A DNA stretch of 64,000 nucleotides from Oikopleura dioica (GCA_907165135.1 OU015568.1:12718501-12782500); one strand, 5' to 3'; positions 45,001 to 57,659 are shown, numbered from the stretch's first letter. Translations and numbers: made by a program. The notes: generated by a model not told the origin, from the sequence alone.

Positions 45001-45907
45001 GCTCACACGAAGACTATTCATTTACGCAATCGTCTTTCATTTCTCCGCTAAGTGCTGAAAATGGGAATAAAAAATGTTCCAGATGCGAAAGCAAACTTAA
45101 CAATGCGACAAAGCGAATTCAACAATTGAATGATTTCCACTGTCGATTACCAAAACAAATATTAAAATTTTCTACGTTACAGATGGAGGATGTTTTTGCT
45201 TTTGCAAAACGCCGCTACTGCCTTCCAAAAGATTCATTCATAATCTTTGACATTTCAAAATGGCCCGATAAAGAAAAAGCTTCATTTCTTCCTCAAAAAC
45301 GTATTGATGACCAACGCGAAGATAACAATGAAGCGGAACAAATTGGTAACGATTTTACGCATGTACATTGGATAAAATATGTTTAGCCAAATTACGCCAG
45401 TCGATAGAACACCCGGAAGGATCAACGGACAAGCCACAATTGCCAGAGGATGCACACAGTGCCACGGACGAGGTAAGAGCACCACCTTTTACGATGCTTC
45501 TTCAACATTTTTAGCAATATAAAAAGAAGTACAATTCATCTGGAGATACACAAACACCTCCAAAGAGAGTTTGTTTAGCCAAATTACGCCAGTCGATAGA
45601 ACACCCGGAAGGATCAACGGACAAGCCACAATTGCCAGAGGATGCACACAGTGCCACGGACGAGGTAAGAGCACCACCTTTTACGATGCTTCTTCAACAT
45701 TTTTAGCAATATAAAAAGAAGTACAATTCATCTATTGTACTTCTTACAGGAGATACACAAACACCTCCAAAGAGAGTTTCGTTGAGTCCCGCGTCTGCCA
45801 TACCGTCATCATTATCACCTTCAAGTCTCTCGCCAGCGTCAGACGCTCCGGTAAATCCTGTCAATGTTACCAAAGGTAAAACTTGGAAGTTTATAAGCAG
45901 GATTTGA
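42099..45907 (+). CDS. Large orphan membrane protein, about 1,150 residues
   Basis: Starts MQSNRFFQREQKDPLSLITA. Exon 1 (Ser/Pro-rich, then RLIRRKLKQDAIVQKKA) joins after PSQS to SCPGSKSVSSSETI at 42711. A transmembrane helix (VFLLKAAATIFLCVTLLLIG) follows near residue 250, then a long region with few Cys (WRKNLFLNTTASDWQKIQNR, LCYYLQSVFPDKFDTYLISI, FKYLSLLGKTASSVFSF) and a second part with LRARAHQILRFTKQEEEI and CSRCES. The frame breaks at 44611-44615 (A5); one more A gives LKKAKLFNQDIF. A smaller break near 45373 leads into a 192-bp exon duplication (LRQSIEHPEGSTDKP twice), ending VTKGKTWKFISRI. A 43-nt GT-AG segment at 43103-43145 is best left in, since removing it stops the frame. Family unknown. 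It converges with the RGS gene 10 bp away. Confidence 0.5.
45382..45766 (+). repeat. Exact 192-bp tandem duplication of an exon and intron
   Basis: Two copies start with GTTTAGCCAAATTACGCCAG at 45381 and 45573. Each holds an exon (AKLRQSIEHPEGSTD), a GTAAGAGC donor, a 47-nt intron and the next exon start (QYKKKYNSS). The copies look identical across the unit, except that copy 2 carries an extra ATTGTACTTCTTACAG before GAGATACAC. That extra piece forms an inverted repeat with GAAGTACAAT and resembles an intron end. The duplication must be recent, or is an assembly artefact. Confidence 0.8.
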
Positions 45908-45916
45908 CATTATTCC

Positions 45917-48900
45917 TTAAGAAAACCACTCTTCCGGAAAGATCAGCAGTTTCCCAAGTGGCTCCACCATCACAGCTACCGAGCGCTCTATCTTCAACGA
46001 TTTCTCTGCCTCAAGATCGGCTTCCTGATTCTTTGCCTTTTTCTTCTCCCTCTTTGTTTCAGGAAATGATTGTAGATATTTCTCGCCCCAAGTTTGCTCC
46101 ATGCTTTTCATCACACAAGCTTGCGCAGAAATCAACATACCAAGAGTTACTTCATCCCCAGGTGATTCCAACAGCTCTTTCATTATTTCTCCATCGACAC
46201 CAAGAGATGCAGATGTTTCGGAAAAGTATTCCTTGTGAAGTTCCAAGATCTTATTTGATCGCGTCTTCGTGTCGCGTATCGATTTGATTTCATCAACTTT
46301 TTTGTAGAACTTGACTTGTTTATCGAAATGGAAGCTTTTCGCAAAACGCTGGAAGAACTCAAAATGGACTGGGTCCCTAAGGCAATCAACCAAATGGCTC
46401 GGTCGAACTGTTGGACGTTTGAATACAACGCCGCCTTTTCGGATGCTCGGTCGAAGCCAACCAGGGCCTTCTTCTCTAGGCTCTTTCCGAATTATAATTT
46501 TCTTCGATGGCCCTTGTGGAACGTCAAGATATTCTTTTGTCGCTGCTTCAGCCAATTTTCTTCCAGAGATTTTCTGATCTCTCAGAAAAACTGGCTTATT
46601 TTTGACATCATCTGTTTCTTCTTTTGCTTTGAAGCTTGAATAGACAAAATTCGATGAGTTTTTGACAGTTTCGTAGGCAGTGAAACATTGCTTCCCAATG
46701 GGAGTCGGATTCTCGCCAAAAATCATTTCAGATGAATTGTAAAAAGTGCTCCTTGGTATCCTCTTTTCCATTTCTAGAGCAACACAGAATGACTTAGAAT
46801 CTTTCTTGGCGAATTTTAGCCAAAAAGGTTCCATGAACTCGATACACCGTCTGAAGACGGCTCTCAGCGGCCATGGGAAATGCGTACACTCTTGAATCTC
46901 CATCAAAACAATAAACGAGCCGTAGTCCGTAACTCCAGGAATCAACGGACCGAGACGGTCATCAGCAACAAATCTTTGAACAAGATCTTTGAGTCTTTGA
47001 ACCTTTTCCACGCGCATTATCAGGGAGAAATCCTCGCGGAAGCGTTCCAATTCGAGAACAAATAAAAGAGTAAACGCAGCTTGCTGCTCATCACACTTCA
47101 CTGTGTTCAGCTTTCAATAGAGCCATTCTTAGAAAAACATAATTTGTGGCTAGCTTTATTGAAAGCCCTGGCTAAATATTCTTGAAAAGGACCGGCAGCG
47201 TATTCATCAGCTCGAATACTGTTGATGATGTGCTGCTTCGATTTGCGGAAGAGAGCATCGTTTTTCTGACTGTATTCTTGTTTATCGTCAATGTCTTCTT
47301 CAAAACCAGAATCGTTGTCAGCAGCTTCTGATTTCAAGTCCTTTGCAGCTGTTTCTGAGGTCTTGTTTGGTTTCAGGAGCATCAAGAAATCGATTGATGA
47401 ACATTTATTTTATTCACTTTTGTTTACTTATAATACGGCACTTTAATTACTGAAACCCTTGCCCGTGGACGATCTCCAATGTACTCAGAAAGAGCATTGA
47501 AATCGAGGCTTTTATTCGGATTTGGCAATGAATTGAGCTTCTTCGCTCCGTTTTGCCTATTTTTTGAACTGACAAATTTTTGTTGTTTTGTTTTTGTGAG
47601 GAATTGAGGAAGCCAGTAGGACAGAATAACATCCTGTACTCGATCAAGAACCCTCAGAATACTTAATCACGAATAGTTTTCGATAAAAATACTTTTGGGT
47701 GAAGATAGAAGGATTTGTTGTGTCGAATTTCTGGAAATATGTTCTTGGGAGACACCAAGGACTTATGGCGTCAAAAAACTTGTCACTTGAATCAGGTTGC
47801 TGTCAGACTAGTTAAACATTTGATGCTTGCTTTAGATATCTCCAAGTTTGATTATGATTTGTTTGCTGATCAACCCGTTCCGAAGTTTCGCGAGTGCAAG
47901 TCGTCTATCGCGGTCTTTATCACGGCTTGATCAAGTCCAGTCAATGAAGTGTACTAACAAAACTACAGTATCAACGTGTGCTTTTGAAATCTCAGCAAAT
48001 ATGCACACAAACTCGAAAAGTCCTGCTTCTGATGAGGCGTTGTTTGCTACAAGAGTGGAACTGTCATAATTATAGTATTCACGTGCCATTGACTGTCAAG
48101 CCGTGCCAGGTGTCTGTGTAAGAACGCGTCGACCGGTTAAATAAAACACAACCAATCGAAGCGATTCGTTCGAGTTCTTTAATCAAGTGGCGATCAAGAA
48201 GTGGCTATTTAATCATTCCAAGGCGTTTGATTTGTACACCAAACATGCCATTTGTCAAATTACGAATTCAGCTGGCTCCACCGTTCCTTCATAAAATAAT
48301 AGAATTTGGCCATTCCAGTCATCTTGGTGAAGACTTCCGCCTGCACAGGAGCCAGCTCGACAGCTATCTCCGGTTTGATTAGATTTGATCCAAGCGAATG
48401 TTGCCTCAGCAAAACCAGAAGCTTGAGCAAATTGTAAATCAATGATTTTTACTCGGAATTGCACCTGATACTCGAGATATAGAGCGCTCTTCAAAAAGAA
48501 CGGGAAACGATGCTCGTAAATCCAAAAAAGAATTCCGAATTTCTTCAATTCTTTTTGAAATTTTGGCTCTCCAACAAACGATCCATTCGTTTTCATATAA
48601 ATTTTCTGCCCATAAACAGGCAACAAGCAAAATTTCGCCATGTAATCATGGAAAGCAGAGTCCTCCATGAGTTTTTTGAAGACATCGAAACTCACTAAAG
48701 TTTTCTAAAGCAATGCCTTTCAATTTTTTCAATACCTTCAGACATTTTCTCTTCAAACTGCTTTGATATTTAGACAAGAAAGCGTGTTCTCTCTGATATC
48801 TGTTTTTATATGCTCGGCCGGAAATTCTGTGAATCTGTGAATTTTGCTCCAAGAGATTGTTTGAACTGCTCAGTGCTCTGGCGCCTTTGACCGTGCAACT

Positions 48901-48924
48901 TCGGGCTTTGTTTTGTCTTTTCAT
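45917..48924 (-). CDS. Multi-RGS protein, RGS22-like
   Basis: Many exons on the minus strand. The start is placed at ATG 48924 (MKRQNKARSCTVKG). Exon 48695-48480 carries an N-terminal RGS-type helix bundle (FDVFKKLMEDSAFHDYMAKF, LPVYGQKIYMKTNGSFVGEP). The large 3' exon (47101-45917) holds a second RGS domain (CLRDPVHFEFFQRFAKSFHF, KVDEIKSIRDTKTRSNKILE, HKEYFSETSASLGVDGEIMK) and ends EEWFS. Spaced RGS repeats with long linkers match RGS22, a testis-enriched protein in mammals. RGS domains speed GTP hydrolysis on G-alpha subunits or simply bind them. The join near 48715 fits phase as GA-AG (KCL then FDVF). Exons between 47,100 and 48,260 are only partly resolved. Confidence 0.7.
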
Positions 48925-49263
48925 TGAAACTACGAGAAATACAACTACCTCACAACAGAATTCCTCAAAGGAGGACAATATTCTGCACTTTCCTCTTCAG
49001 TTTAGACAATCTTTCGAAAAGAACGCGTTCTATTTTCAATCAAGCAAAAAGAACGCCAATGTAAGTAATTTTAAGCCCCGAAACTTTATTGATCGGCCTG
49101 AGATAGAAATGGTTAATTCAGAATAAAAAAACTGTGGCAGGCTATTTTTCATTCATACAAATTCTTGAACCGTAAATTTGCTGATATGTTGTATGAAATC
49201 GAAAAGGATATGTACAGTCAGGATAGGAACCTATTTCGGATAGCAAAATACCATTCTATGAAT
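48925..49263. other. Spacer between RGS22-like gene and UBTF
   Basis: About 340 bp between two minus-strand genes. It should hold the RGS gene promoter and the UBTF 3' UTR. No exon recognised. Confidence 0.4.
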
Positions 49264-51901
49264 TTATTCTTCATCATCTTCGTCATCGTCGGCAGCGTGA
49301 AGGAAGCTCGGGTCGTAGGCAGCAGGTGTTTTTGGGTCAAGGTAGACAAGGCGATCCGCAGCGTCTTCAATAGACTGCGAAGATGTTGAGCAAACTTCTG
49401 TGATCGTGAAGTCCTGAAAAGTGCGCTTACATCTTTGAACAGAAAATTATAAATACCTTCATGTGCTCCTCTTGGTACTTCTTCTTCTCTTCTGGCCCGA
49501 TCGAGTTAATCCACTCGAGAACTTGCTGCTTGTAGTCATCTTTTCGTCGCTCATAGTCGAGAGTCGCCTGAGCACTTCTCTTCTTGTCCTTTTTGAAAGC
49601 CTGGAAATCTTCTTTGAGGTTTTCGACGAGGCCAGTCTCCAAGTATTCAGCCTATAAGGTCGTGAGACGAAGAAAACCAATATGTTCAACCTTGAATACT
49701 TCATAGATAGATTTTGGCTTAGCAGGATGACCATCCCCACCAAACTCCTTGTCCATCTTCTTCTGGAATGCCGATCGTTGACCTTTCTTCGACCTCTCTT
49801 TCTTCCCTGATGATTTGGTGGAAGTCTTTGCCTCTTCTTTCTGAATCTCTTGCTTTTTGCTTGCAACAACTCGCTCGAGAATGCTCTTCATAAATTTCGC
49901 ATCAACACCTTCCTCGTTAGCCTTCTTCCATGCTTTCTGAAGCCGTTTTTCGCTCAGTTTTCGTCGATTTCCAACAAATCTAAAACACAATTAATATCAT
50001 CGTCCCTGCAATAGTAGGTATCGATTGATTTCTTACTTGATTCCGGCTTCTTCGAGGTGAAATCCTTTGACCTTCTCGTAGACAGTTTGCTCGCTCAAAA
50101 TTGTAAGCGCATCATCAGGAGAATCGGATATCTTTTTCAAGATATCCTGGCAGAATTCAAGGTCGTCCTTCGAAATTTTACCACCTTCACAAAGCTGAGA
50201 AAAGGTTAAGAGACCACGGATTTAAAAATTTCTTACTCTTTGGTTTTCGTAGTAGACTTCCTTCTGGAACTCGTTCAAGCTCTCAATCCATTCGTTCAGC
50301 CTTTCGGGGAAGTTCTCCAACTCTTCCTTGTGTCGGACACGGAGTTTCTCGAACCGGGATTCTTTTTCTTTCAATTGTTTATAGGCGTCTTCGATTTCTT
50401 CCTTCGTAGGATTCTCGTCGAGCTTTTTCTTCACATAATCCAAGCAGTAAGCACGGAAAGAGGGAGATGGTGCCTTTGGTTGAGATTCGACCCATGCCGG
50501 TGCTTTTCCTCGATTATCTATCCAGATCGCTCGGTCGTACATCGCCTGGTGCTCTTCCTCCAGCTCGTCGTACCATTTCTTCATTTCTTGCTCATACGCT
50601 TCAGAGAGTTTCTCGAGCTTCTTCTCTCTCTTCTGCTTCTCCTTCTCGGACAAGCCTTCAATGTAAGCAGTCAATGCCTTTGACTGTATCGCGAACTTTT
50701 CAGCTTGATTCGACGCGCTTTCGAATTCCGCTTGCTTCTTAGTTTTCTTGAGCGCTTTTTCCATCTCTTCTTTTTGAATAAAAGTGCGGAGAGAACCTGG
50801 CGGCTTCTCTGGCATTCCAGGGAAGATTTTAGATACTTTCTGCTTCGTCGATTCGATTCGGGGACGTTTCTCCATAAAAGCGCTGCGATCTTCCTCTGGA
50901 AGCGATTGGAGGAATTCTTCGTACTCTCGCGCGTATCGTTTCGCGTCTTTTGAAGTCAGGATGATGTACTTAGACTTTTCATCGTCAGTGAGCTTTTTGT
51001 ACTCAGTACGAGCCTCTGTGTATGTCTTGAAACCTTTTGAAGGGATCAACGAGAACTCCCGGTGAAAAAAATAAGTGACTTGAATTCAACTAAATGAATT
51101 TCAAGCAAGTAAGTTTATCTATCCCTCTCCTTTATCTTCCTGGAAACAGTGAATAGGTCCTTTTGGCTTCGCAGGAGCATTCTTCAAACTCTCAGCTCGT
51201 CGCTTCCTAATAACCTTGGAATCATCCAATGATGTTTCCTTCAGTCGTTCTTTCAGAGAGTTGATTTCATCGTCTTTCTCCGCAAGAAGCCGCTCTGTTT
51301 CCTTCAATTTTTCGGTCAGATCCTCCAGCATCGCTGGTGTTTTATCGGAAGTTGCCTAAAGTAACTTATAAGAGAGGGAGGAAGAATGACTCTGGCACCA
51401 TTTTGAGCTTCTTTTCCAGCTCGGAAATTTTCTTTTCTTTTGAGACAATAGTAGCCTCGAGCTCTTTGATCTTTTCTGAATTGTCGGATGCTTCGCCGGT
51501 TGATTTCGACTGCTCCGAAAGAACAGCTTTTTGATAAAACGCTATCTGTTCAGTTTGCGTGAGCTTCTTGTCGAATCGTTTTCCAGCCTTTTCAACAGCT
51601 TCTTCGAAACTCAACCCCTCTTCGACGGAAGGTGTGATTGTGTAGAGAGCAGACGAAGATCGGACGTACTCGTCGCGAGCTTTTTTAATCGCAGCTCTAT
51701 AAATGATTGTAAGACGGAGGTGAAATCTGTGCAGACTTACTCATCCTCTTGGAACTTGATGATCACGTCTTGCTGATCTTCCTTGAATTTGTTCAGCACC
51801 TTGGCTTGCTTTTTAGCTTTGAGCTCGGAAAGGTTCGGAATGCCGAGCTTTTCCGAAGCGTACTCTTCTGGCGACAGCCCGATTTGACTGTAATCATCCA
51901 T
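49264..51901 (-). CDS. UBTF: Upstream binding factor (UBF), multi-HMG-box nucleolar protein
   Basis: RNA polymerase I transcription factor that coats rDNA. The start MDDYSQIGLSPEEYASEKL at 51901 leads into a coiled-coil dimerisation region (LEATIVSKEKKISELEKKL, LTEKLKETERLLAEKDDEIN). Several HMG boxes follow: GFKTYTEARTEYKKLTDDEK with YAREYEEFLQSLPEEDRSAF; PEKPPGSLRTFIQKEEME with YEQEMKKWYDELEEEHQAMY; PSPSFRAYCLDYVKKKL with LNEWIESLNEFQKEVYY; and a last box with KPKSIYEVFKVE and DYKQQVLEWINSIGPEEKKK. The tail is acidic (ADDDEDDEE), a UBF hallmark. About nine exons; the spacing YxxxxxxWIxSL matches UBTF closely. Box number is near five. Confidence 0.85.
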
Positions 51902-52307
51902 TCTAAATTACCCATAAAAGATATTGTAGACTCATATTTCTGACAATAAGGATGAATATTTCGGAATTTAGAAAATAACGCTAAGAAATTTCCCGAAATA
52001 TCTGAGAAAATGGAGAAATCTCCCGCTTGAGCTTGAAAATTCCTCTTTTCGAAAAAGAAAATTGCGCGCGCACAGCTGCGCGCAAAGCGTGATAAATTCG
52101 CGCACCCGTGATTCATTCTTTCGAAACGCGTGGGCTGGATGAACGACCAACCAGGCAACTTGGCGCGCGCTCAGTGGCGCATTCAGTCCATTTACTCCTC
52201 CCTCGAGAGAAGCTCCGTAGTAACAAGAGCTCGGGCCCACAAATTCCAAAAGCCGAAAGAGACGAAAACCCAAGAAGAAAAAGTCAGTAATTTCGGCGGA
52301 ATTCAAA

Positions 52308-55300
52308 ATGGCCACGCCGAGCAGGGACCCGAGCAGAGAAAGTTTAAAGAAAGATGAGGAAGATTCAGTCCCGTCGGAGGAGAGGAGCCTCACTGATTTG
52401 AAATTCAAGATTAAGCCCTTCGAAAGAAAGGTAAAATAATTTGAAAATATTGTTCATCCATTAATCAATTAATTAATTTAGCGTCCCATTTTCAACCCAG
52501 AAATAATGGGAATAAAAAAGAAGCGAACGGGGCCACTCACTCCCATCCGGTCCAGTTCCAATTCAAATATCCAAAAAGGCCTTGGCGAAGGAACCTCCAA
52601 ATCGTTTCTTTGGTCGACCTCTTCCTCGAAGAAAGATGTGAATAAAGAAGCGGATAGTAAAGAAGAAGAAGGTTCCTCAGAAAAATCGCCGAAGAGAAAT
52701 ATCCTCAAGGGCGTGGAACGATACATGGGCTGCTTGAGCACGAGAATCAAAAAAGGCCTCTACGGTGGACCGTCTGGCCCGTGGAAGAAACAGTCAAGAC
52801 ATGTGATTCCGACGAAAATTGTGAAGGAAGAATTCGAGACGATGCAAACGCCGGAAGCCAGGGAAATCATGGATACGCTGCGGCGATTGACAAGACCCAT
52901 CAGAAAAGGTAAAACAGATTAAACTCGAACGAAAATCTAGTCAAATTCTTTCAGGTGATGGATGGATGTCCATGAGAGAGGCAGAAAGTGCTCCTCTGCC
53001 AAAACCAGGCACGAAGCATGGACCACCTGTGAGTTGGACGGCCAGGGATCGCTGGAACAAGCAGAAGGTAAAACGAAAGTCCGAATTTTATCCTAATTAT
53101 TATTCTATCTCTAGGTTGGCATCACAAATATGGACCAGCTGCGAGAGAAAGCTGCCGAAACACCGTCAACAATGTCCCTTCCTTCAAGCTCCAGTGGTGG
53201 TGGAGGAAAAGTCCGAGCAGCGAAAATGTCTCGCCAACGAGAACCTCGAGCCCAGCCTCCTTCCGAAACAATTGAGTCTGAAAGCTACAGTTTGGATAGT
53301 GTACCCAAACTCACTGTTGATCCATCTCGCTTCCCTAAGTATGAGAATTTTTTTGGCAAGAATCTTACAGTTATTTTTAGACCGGTGCATTGCTCGACTC
53401 CAAATCACAACGCCCCGAAGAAGTCTTTCTCCAGGGGCAATTTGGATGTTTCGAGGGAGCTCAAATACGACGAGCCATCGTCGAGTGTGTCCAAGTCGCA
53501 GCCCTGGAAGGTGAGTTTCTAGATAAATTTCTTAATAGGGCTTCTAGTTGAAAATTCATTTCAAGAAGTGAGACTTGTGAAATTCAATTGAGCAAGACTC
53601 TTCTAACATTTCAACTTGGCACTTAAGGATATAAGCTATGTATTTAAACTTTCGTAGCGCCTAAGTGCGAAGTAGGATCATTTTCATTTCAAAAGAAATC
53701 CTACCTAAAAATGCACGCAAAACTCAAATCTAGTACTTTTAAAAAAAAATTTATATAAAATTTTCTTTTTAGAGCGTTTTGAAATCTTACGATCGCGATT
53801 CCTCGAAATTTTTCCATTGAATCGCTAAAACTAAACCGTATGTTTTATTTCGATGATGTTGTGCTAGAAAATTGACGGGCTTTTATTTCAAAACTTTCTC
53901 GAATTTTCATTCTAGCGTTTTCCTCTTTCCTGCTCGTGTTTTTCTTCTTTTTGTGCTTTTTCGCCTGCAACCAATCAAAGCGCTCGGCTCAACCGCGCCA
54001 CTCTCACGGAAAAGAGGAGTCGAGAGAGCGAGCGCCTAACGCGCCACTTTTTACACTATTCACGCGCTGGGTAAGCCTCATGGAAATGGCTCTAAAATCG
54101 GTTTCGGTCGGAATAAGGGAAAACTGATCCGTCAAATTTGTAGATAAGGGTTAAGAAAAGTTATTTATCGAAAAAACTCGACCGATAAAGTTGAAAAATT
54201 TCGAGGAATCGCCATCGTAAGATTTGAAACCGCTCTAAAAAGAAAATTTTCTATAAAAATTTTTTTAAAAGTACCAGATTTGAGTTTTACGTGCATTTTT
54301 AGGTAGGATTGCTCTGGAAATGAAAATGATCCTCCTTCGCATTTAGGCGCTACGAAAGTTTAAATACATAGCTTATATCCTTAAAAATAGAAATGAGTTG
54401 GATATTTCCAATAAAAGATGATAACGAGAGATCTATTCAGTCCCGGCCCTCGAAGATCCCAACCGCGCCAAAGGAGTACATCACTCCTGTTGATCACAGC
54501 AAGCCGATCCTCTTCTCCTGCCCTAACTACAAAGAATCATCAAGCTCTGGCTCTCCGGAAAGCAAATCGGTTGATTCCCAAGTTTCGTTCTCCTTCAGCC
54601 AGCCGAAAAAATTAAATAAACTTCGTCTCGGCGGGTCAAGCCAGAAGAAGAGCGACACAGGAAAAGTGAATGTCAAGGGCTACTATGAACAGAAGAAAAA
54701 GGTGAGAAAACAGAGTGACAAAATTTCGCGAACTATTTCAACAAGTGATAACTTTTTTTATTTCTAGTTTATGGAAAGCCAGCCCAAAAAGGTCGAAAGC
54801 AAGAAGGTTGAGCTCAAGGAAAAGACGCTCCCCAAGATTGAATCGGAGAAGAAGGAAGAGAAAGCGAAGCCAGCAGAGGTAAAGCAGAGAGACTAATCCT
54901 ATTATATATAAGATGAAATAACATGTTCTCAAGCTATTTTATATGCAAACTGTTTTTATTGATAACATTTATTTAGTCGACACTTCCACCTGCAGCAGGA
55001 GGTTTTGGCGACTTTATGGCAAAACAAAAGGAAGCGTCGCAAGGAAAGTGGACATGTGATATTTGCATGGTTTCGAATACCGCAGACCTCAAGAAATGCT
55101 CCGCTTGCGAGACTCCAAATCCCAAAGCAGCTGGCGAAAAGGTACTTTCTCAAGTCTAATTTTCAAGATTTTATTTATTTCTAGCCTGCCGAGACTGCAA
55201 CTCCGATCCCTCCCCCAGTTGCTGGTGGTTTCGCTGATTTCATGTCGAAGCAGAAGAGTCAAAGTGGCGGCAAGTGGTCCTGCGACGTCTGTATGGTCTC

Positions 55301-57272
55301 CAACGCAGCTGATCTGGCCAAATGCTCGGCATGCGAGACTCCCAACCCGAAAGCACCGGCTGGTGCCTCCAGTGCCGCTCCAGCAGCCGCAGCTCCAAAG
55401 TTCTCGTTCGGAACTTCGTCTGCAACACCAGCTACAGACGCTCCAAAGCCTTCATTTACCTTCGGCGCTGCCAAAACAGAGGAGAAGAAAGAGGATAAGG
55501 CACCAACGTTCACATTTGGCGCTAAAAAGACGGAGGAGTCAACCACTTCGGCTCCGTCATTTTCATTTGGTGCTAAGCCGGCGGAAGAAATGAAAGATTC
55601 TGCAGCTCCCAAATTCTCTTTCGGTGCTTCAACTGCCAAGCCCGCTACAGATGCCGCCAAGCAAGCGACAGAGGCGGCTCCCTCTTTCACTTTTGGTGCG
55701 GGAACCAAAAAGGCTGAAGAGCCGAAAGCCGCTGCCCCATCATTTTCGTTCGGTGGTGCCAAGACAGAGGAGAAAAAAGCTGATCCAGCACCATCCTTCT
55801 CCTTTGGTGGCGCTGCGAAGAAAGAAGAAACCCCAAAGATCGCCGCTCCTTCATTCTCTTTCGGCGGCGAAGCTAAAAAGGACGAAGCGCCAAAGCCAGC
55901 CGCTCCTTCTTTCTCTTTTGGAGGGGCGTCCGCGCCAAAGACTGATGCTGCACCTTCATTTTCATTTGGTGGTACACCAAAACCTGCCGAGCCAGCAGTT
56001 ACTTCTGCACCTTCCTTCAGTTTTGGAGGCGGTTCTTCTAGTTCAACGGCTCCCGCAGCAGCTGCACCTTCTTTCTCTTTTGGAGGTGCTTCGAAGCCTG
56101 CCGAGCCAGCGAAGAGCGTTGCTCCAACATTCTCGTTTGGTGGAAGCTCAAAACCAAAAACGGAAGCCGCGCCGTCGTTCAACTTCGGAGGAGCCCCGAG
56201 TGCGCCCGTGACAACATCCGCTCCAAGTTTCTCATTCGGAGGAGGAGCTGCCGCAGCGCCTGCAGCAGCAGATAAACCGTTCACGTTCGGTGGAGCATCT
56301 AACAACAGCTCAACAACCACAACAAACACTTTCGGATCCGGATCATCTCAGAGCAAGCCCGCGGCGCCTTCATTCAACTTTGGTGGGTCGAGCTCTACTG
56401 AAAGCAAACCATTCGCTTTTGGAGGCAATAACGATAAGCCAGCATCAACGGCTGCTGCCGCTCCAACTTTTAACTTCGGGGGATCGCAGACGAACGATTC
56501 AACTGGTAGCTCTTTGTTTGGTAACAACACTCAATCAACTGCTGCGCCAAGTTTCTCATTCAAAGGAAAGTCAGAGCCATCAAGCCAAGGCTCCATGTTT
56601 GGCAATTCTAATGCCACTACCGCCGCTCCCTCGTTTAACTTTGGTGGATCCTCCAACACGGCTGCGAACGACAAGCCATTTTCTTTTGGCGGCAGTTCAT
56701 CCCAAACTTCGTCGCAGGATAAGCCTTTCAGCTTCGGAGGCGCGTCAAACCAAAACAGCGGTGGATCTTCTTCTATGTTTTCCCCTGAGCAGCCAACAAA
56801 ACAGGCGAGCGCACCGACATTCAACTTCGGCGGTAGTAGCTCTCAGCCCTCTTCTGGGACCAACATGTTCGGTGGAAATTCGAACAGCCAAAGGTAACTC
56901 AGATTTTATCCTTGGCGATAATTAAATTATTACTTTAGCTCTGGATTCAACTTTGGCGGGGGAAATACAAATCCCGCTCCTTCTGGAGGGAGTATGTTCG
57001 GTAATTCAAACCAGACATCAAGTCAACAACCCGCCCCATCTTTCAACTTTGGCGGCGGTGGATCTCAAAATAGCTCTCTAAACGGGAGCTTTAGCTTCGG
57101 CGGGAATTCAAGTCAACCTGCACCGGTAAGCTCATCTTTTTTCTATTCTGTTGCTTATCAAATATTTCAGGGTGGAAACATGTTCGGTGCTGGAGCTGCA
57201 CCCGCTGCAAACAATAGTGGTGTAGCTGCTCCTCGCAGAAAAATCGTCCGCGCCCGTCGCAACAAACGATAA
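52308..57272 (+). CDS. NUP153: Nucleoporin NUP153 with two zinc fingers and FG repeats
   Basis: Nuclear-basket nucleoporin. N-terminal region (MATPSRDPSRESLKKDEEDS, RNILKGVERYMGCLSTRI) provides the pore-targeting part. Two RanBP2-type zinc fingers (GKWTCDICMVSNTADLKKC and GKWSCDVCMVSNAADLAKC, each followed by SACETPNPK) bind Ran. The rest is a long run of FSFG/FTFG/FNFGG repeats, more than thirty, with Ala/Pro/Lys linkers. The C-terminus is basic (PRRKIVRARRNKR), a likely importin-binding end as in other NUP153s. Only two fingers are present versus four in human. A long intron (about 53515-54392) contains a foldback element; the junction fits phase best as GA-AG. Other introns are 40-55 nt. 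Confidence 0.9.
53627..54380. mobile_element. Foldback element flanked by TTAA
   Basis: Inverted arms of about 200 bp begin GGATATAAGCTATGTATTTA and include CTTTCGTAGCGCC, AATCTTACGAT and TCCTCGAAATTTTTC in both orientations. TTAA flanks both ends (53623-53626 and 54381-54384), the target of piggyBac-type transposases, although the termini do not begin CCC. No coding frame is supported. It fills most of a NUP153 intron and ends a few bases before the acceptor. Confidence 0.78.
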
Positions 57273-57659
57273 TATTTTTTAACAATATCTTCCGTCTCTC
57301 AATTGGAAAAACTACGCTAAAATGACTATATTTTTCTGCATTTAGTTAAATTCTACTTGTGGTCTTTGTGCCGGCATCGGAATCAATAGGCTCTTTCAAT
57401 TTATTTATTCTTCAGTTCAAAATCTTCAGTTCATAAATCAAATAATTCTTATGCCGCGCAGAGCCCCGTGCCTCCAACCTGTCTTCTTGACAGTTATTTT
57501 TGTGTCTTCTGTCTGTTTATTTATTTTAATGTGAAATGAATATAAAATGCCAGCATATCAATCTTGCTGTGATTTATTTGTACAATCAGATTCGAGCAGG
57601 TTACCAGTCAATATTTTTCGCGGATACTTCGGTCGTCTTCGGAACTTATTCGAGATGAA
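57273..57659. other. Convergent 3' regions of NUP153 and LTO1-like gene
   Basis: About 390 bp, AT-rich with several TTTATTT words. Nothing coding is recognised. Confidence 0.4.

Noticed and set aside
29296-45907. The orphan block as an integrated virus or retroelement
   Set aside because: No polymerase, integrase, protease or capsid signature, no terminal repeats, and many short host-like introns; left as a gene cluster of unknown origin.
47715-48069. Two small plus-strand frames opposite the RGS gene
   Set aside because: No domain, no splice support, and they lie inside minus-strand intron/exon territory.
55259-56824. Long minus-strand frames opposite NUP153
   Set aside because: They are antisense shadows of the FG-repeat codons (PPNEN-type repeats) and have no independent support.
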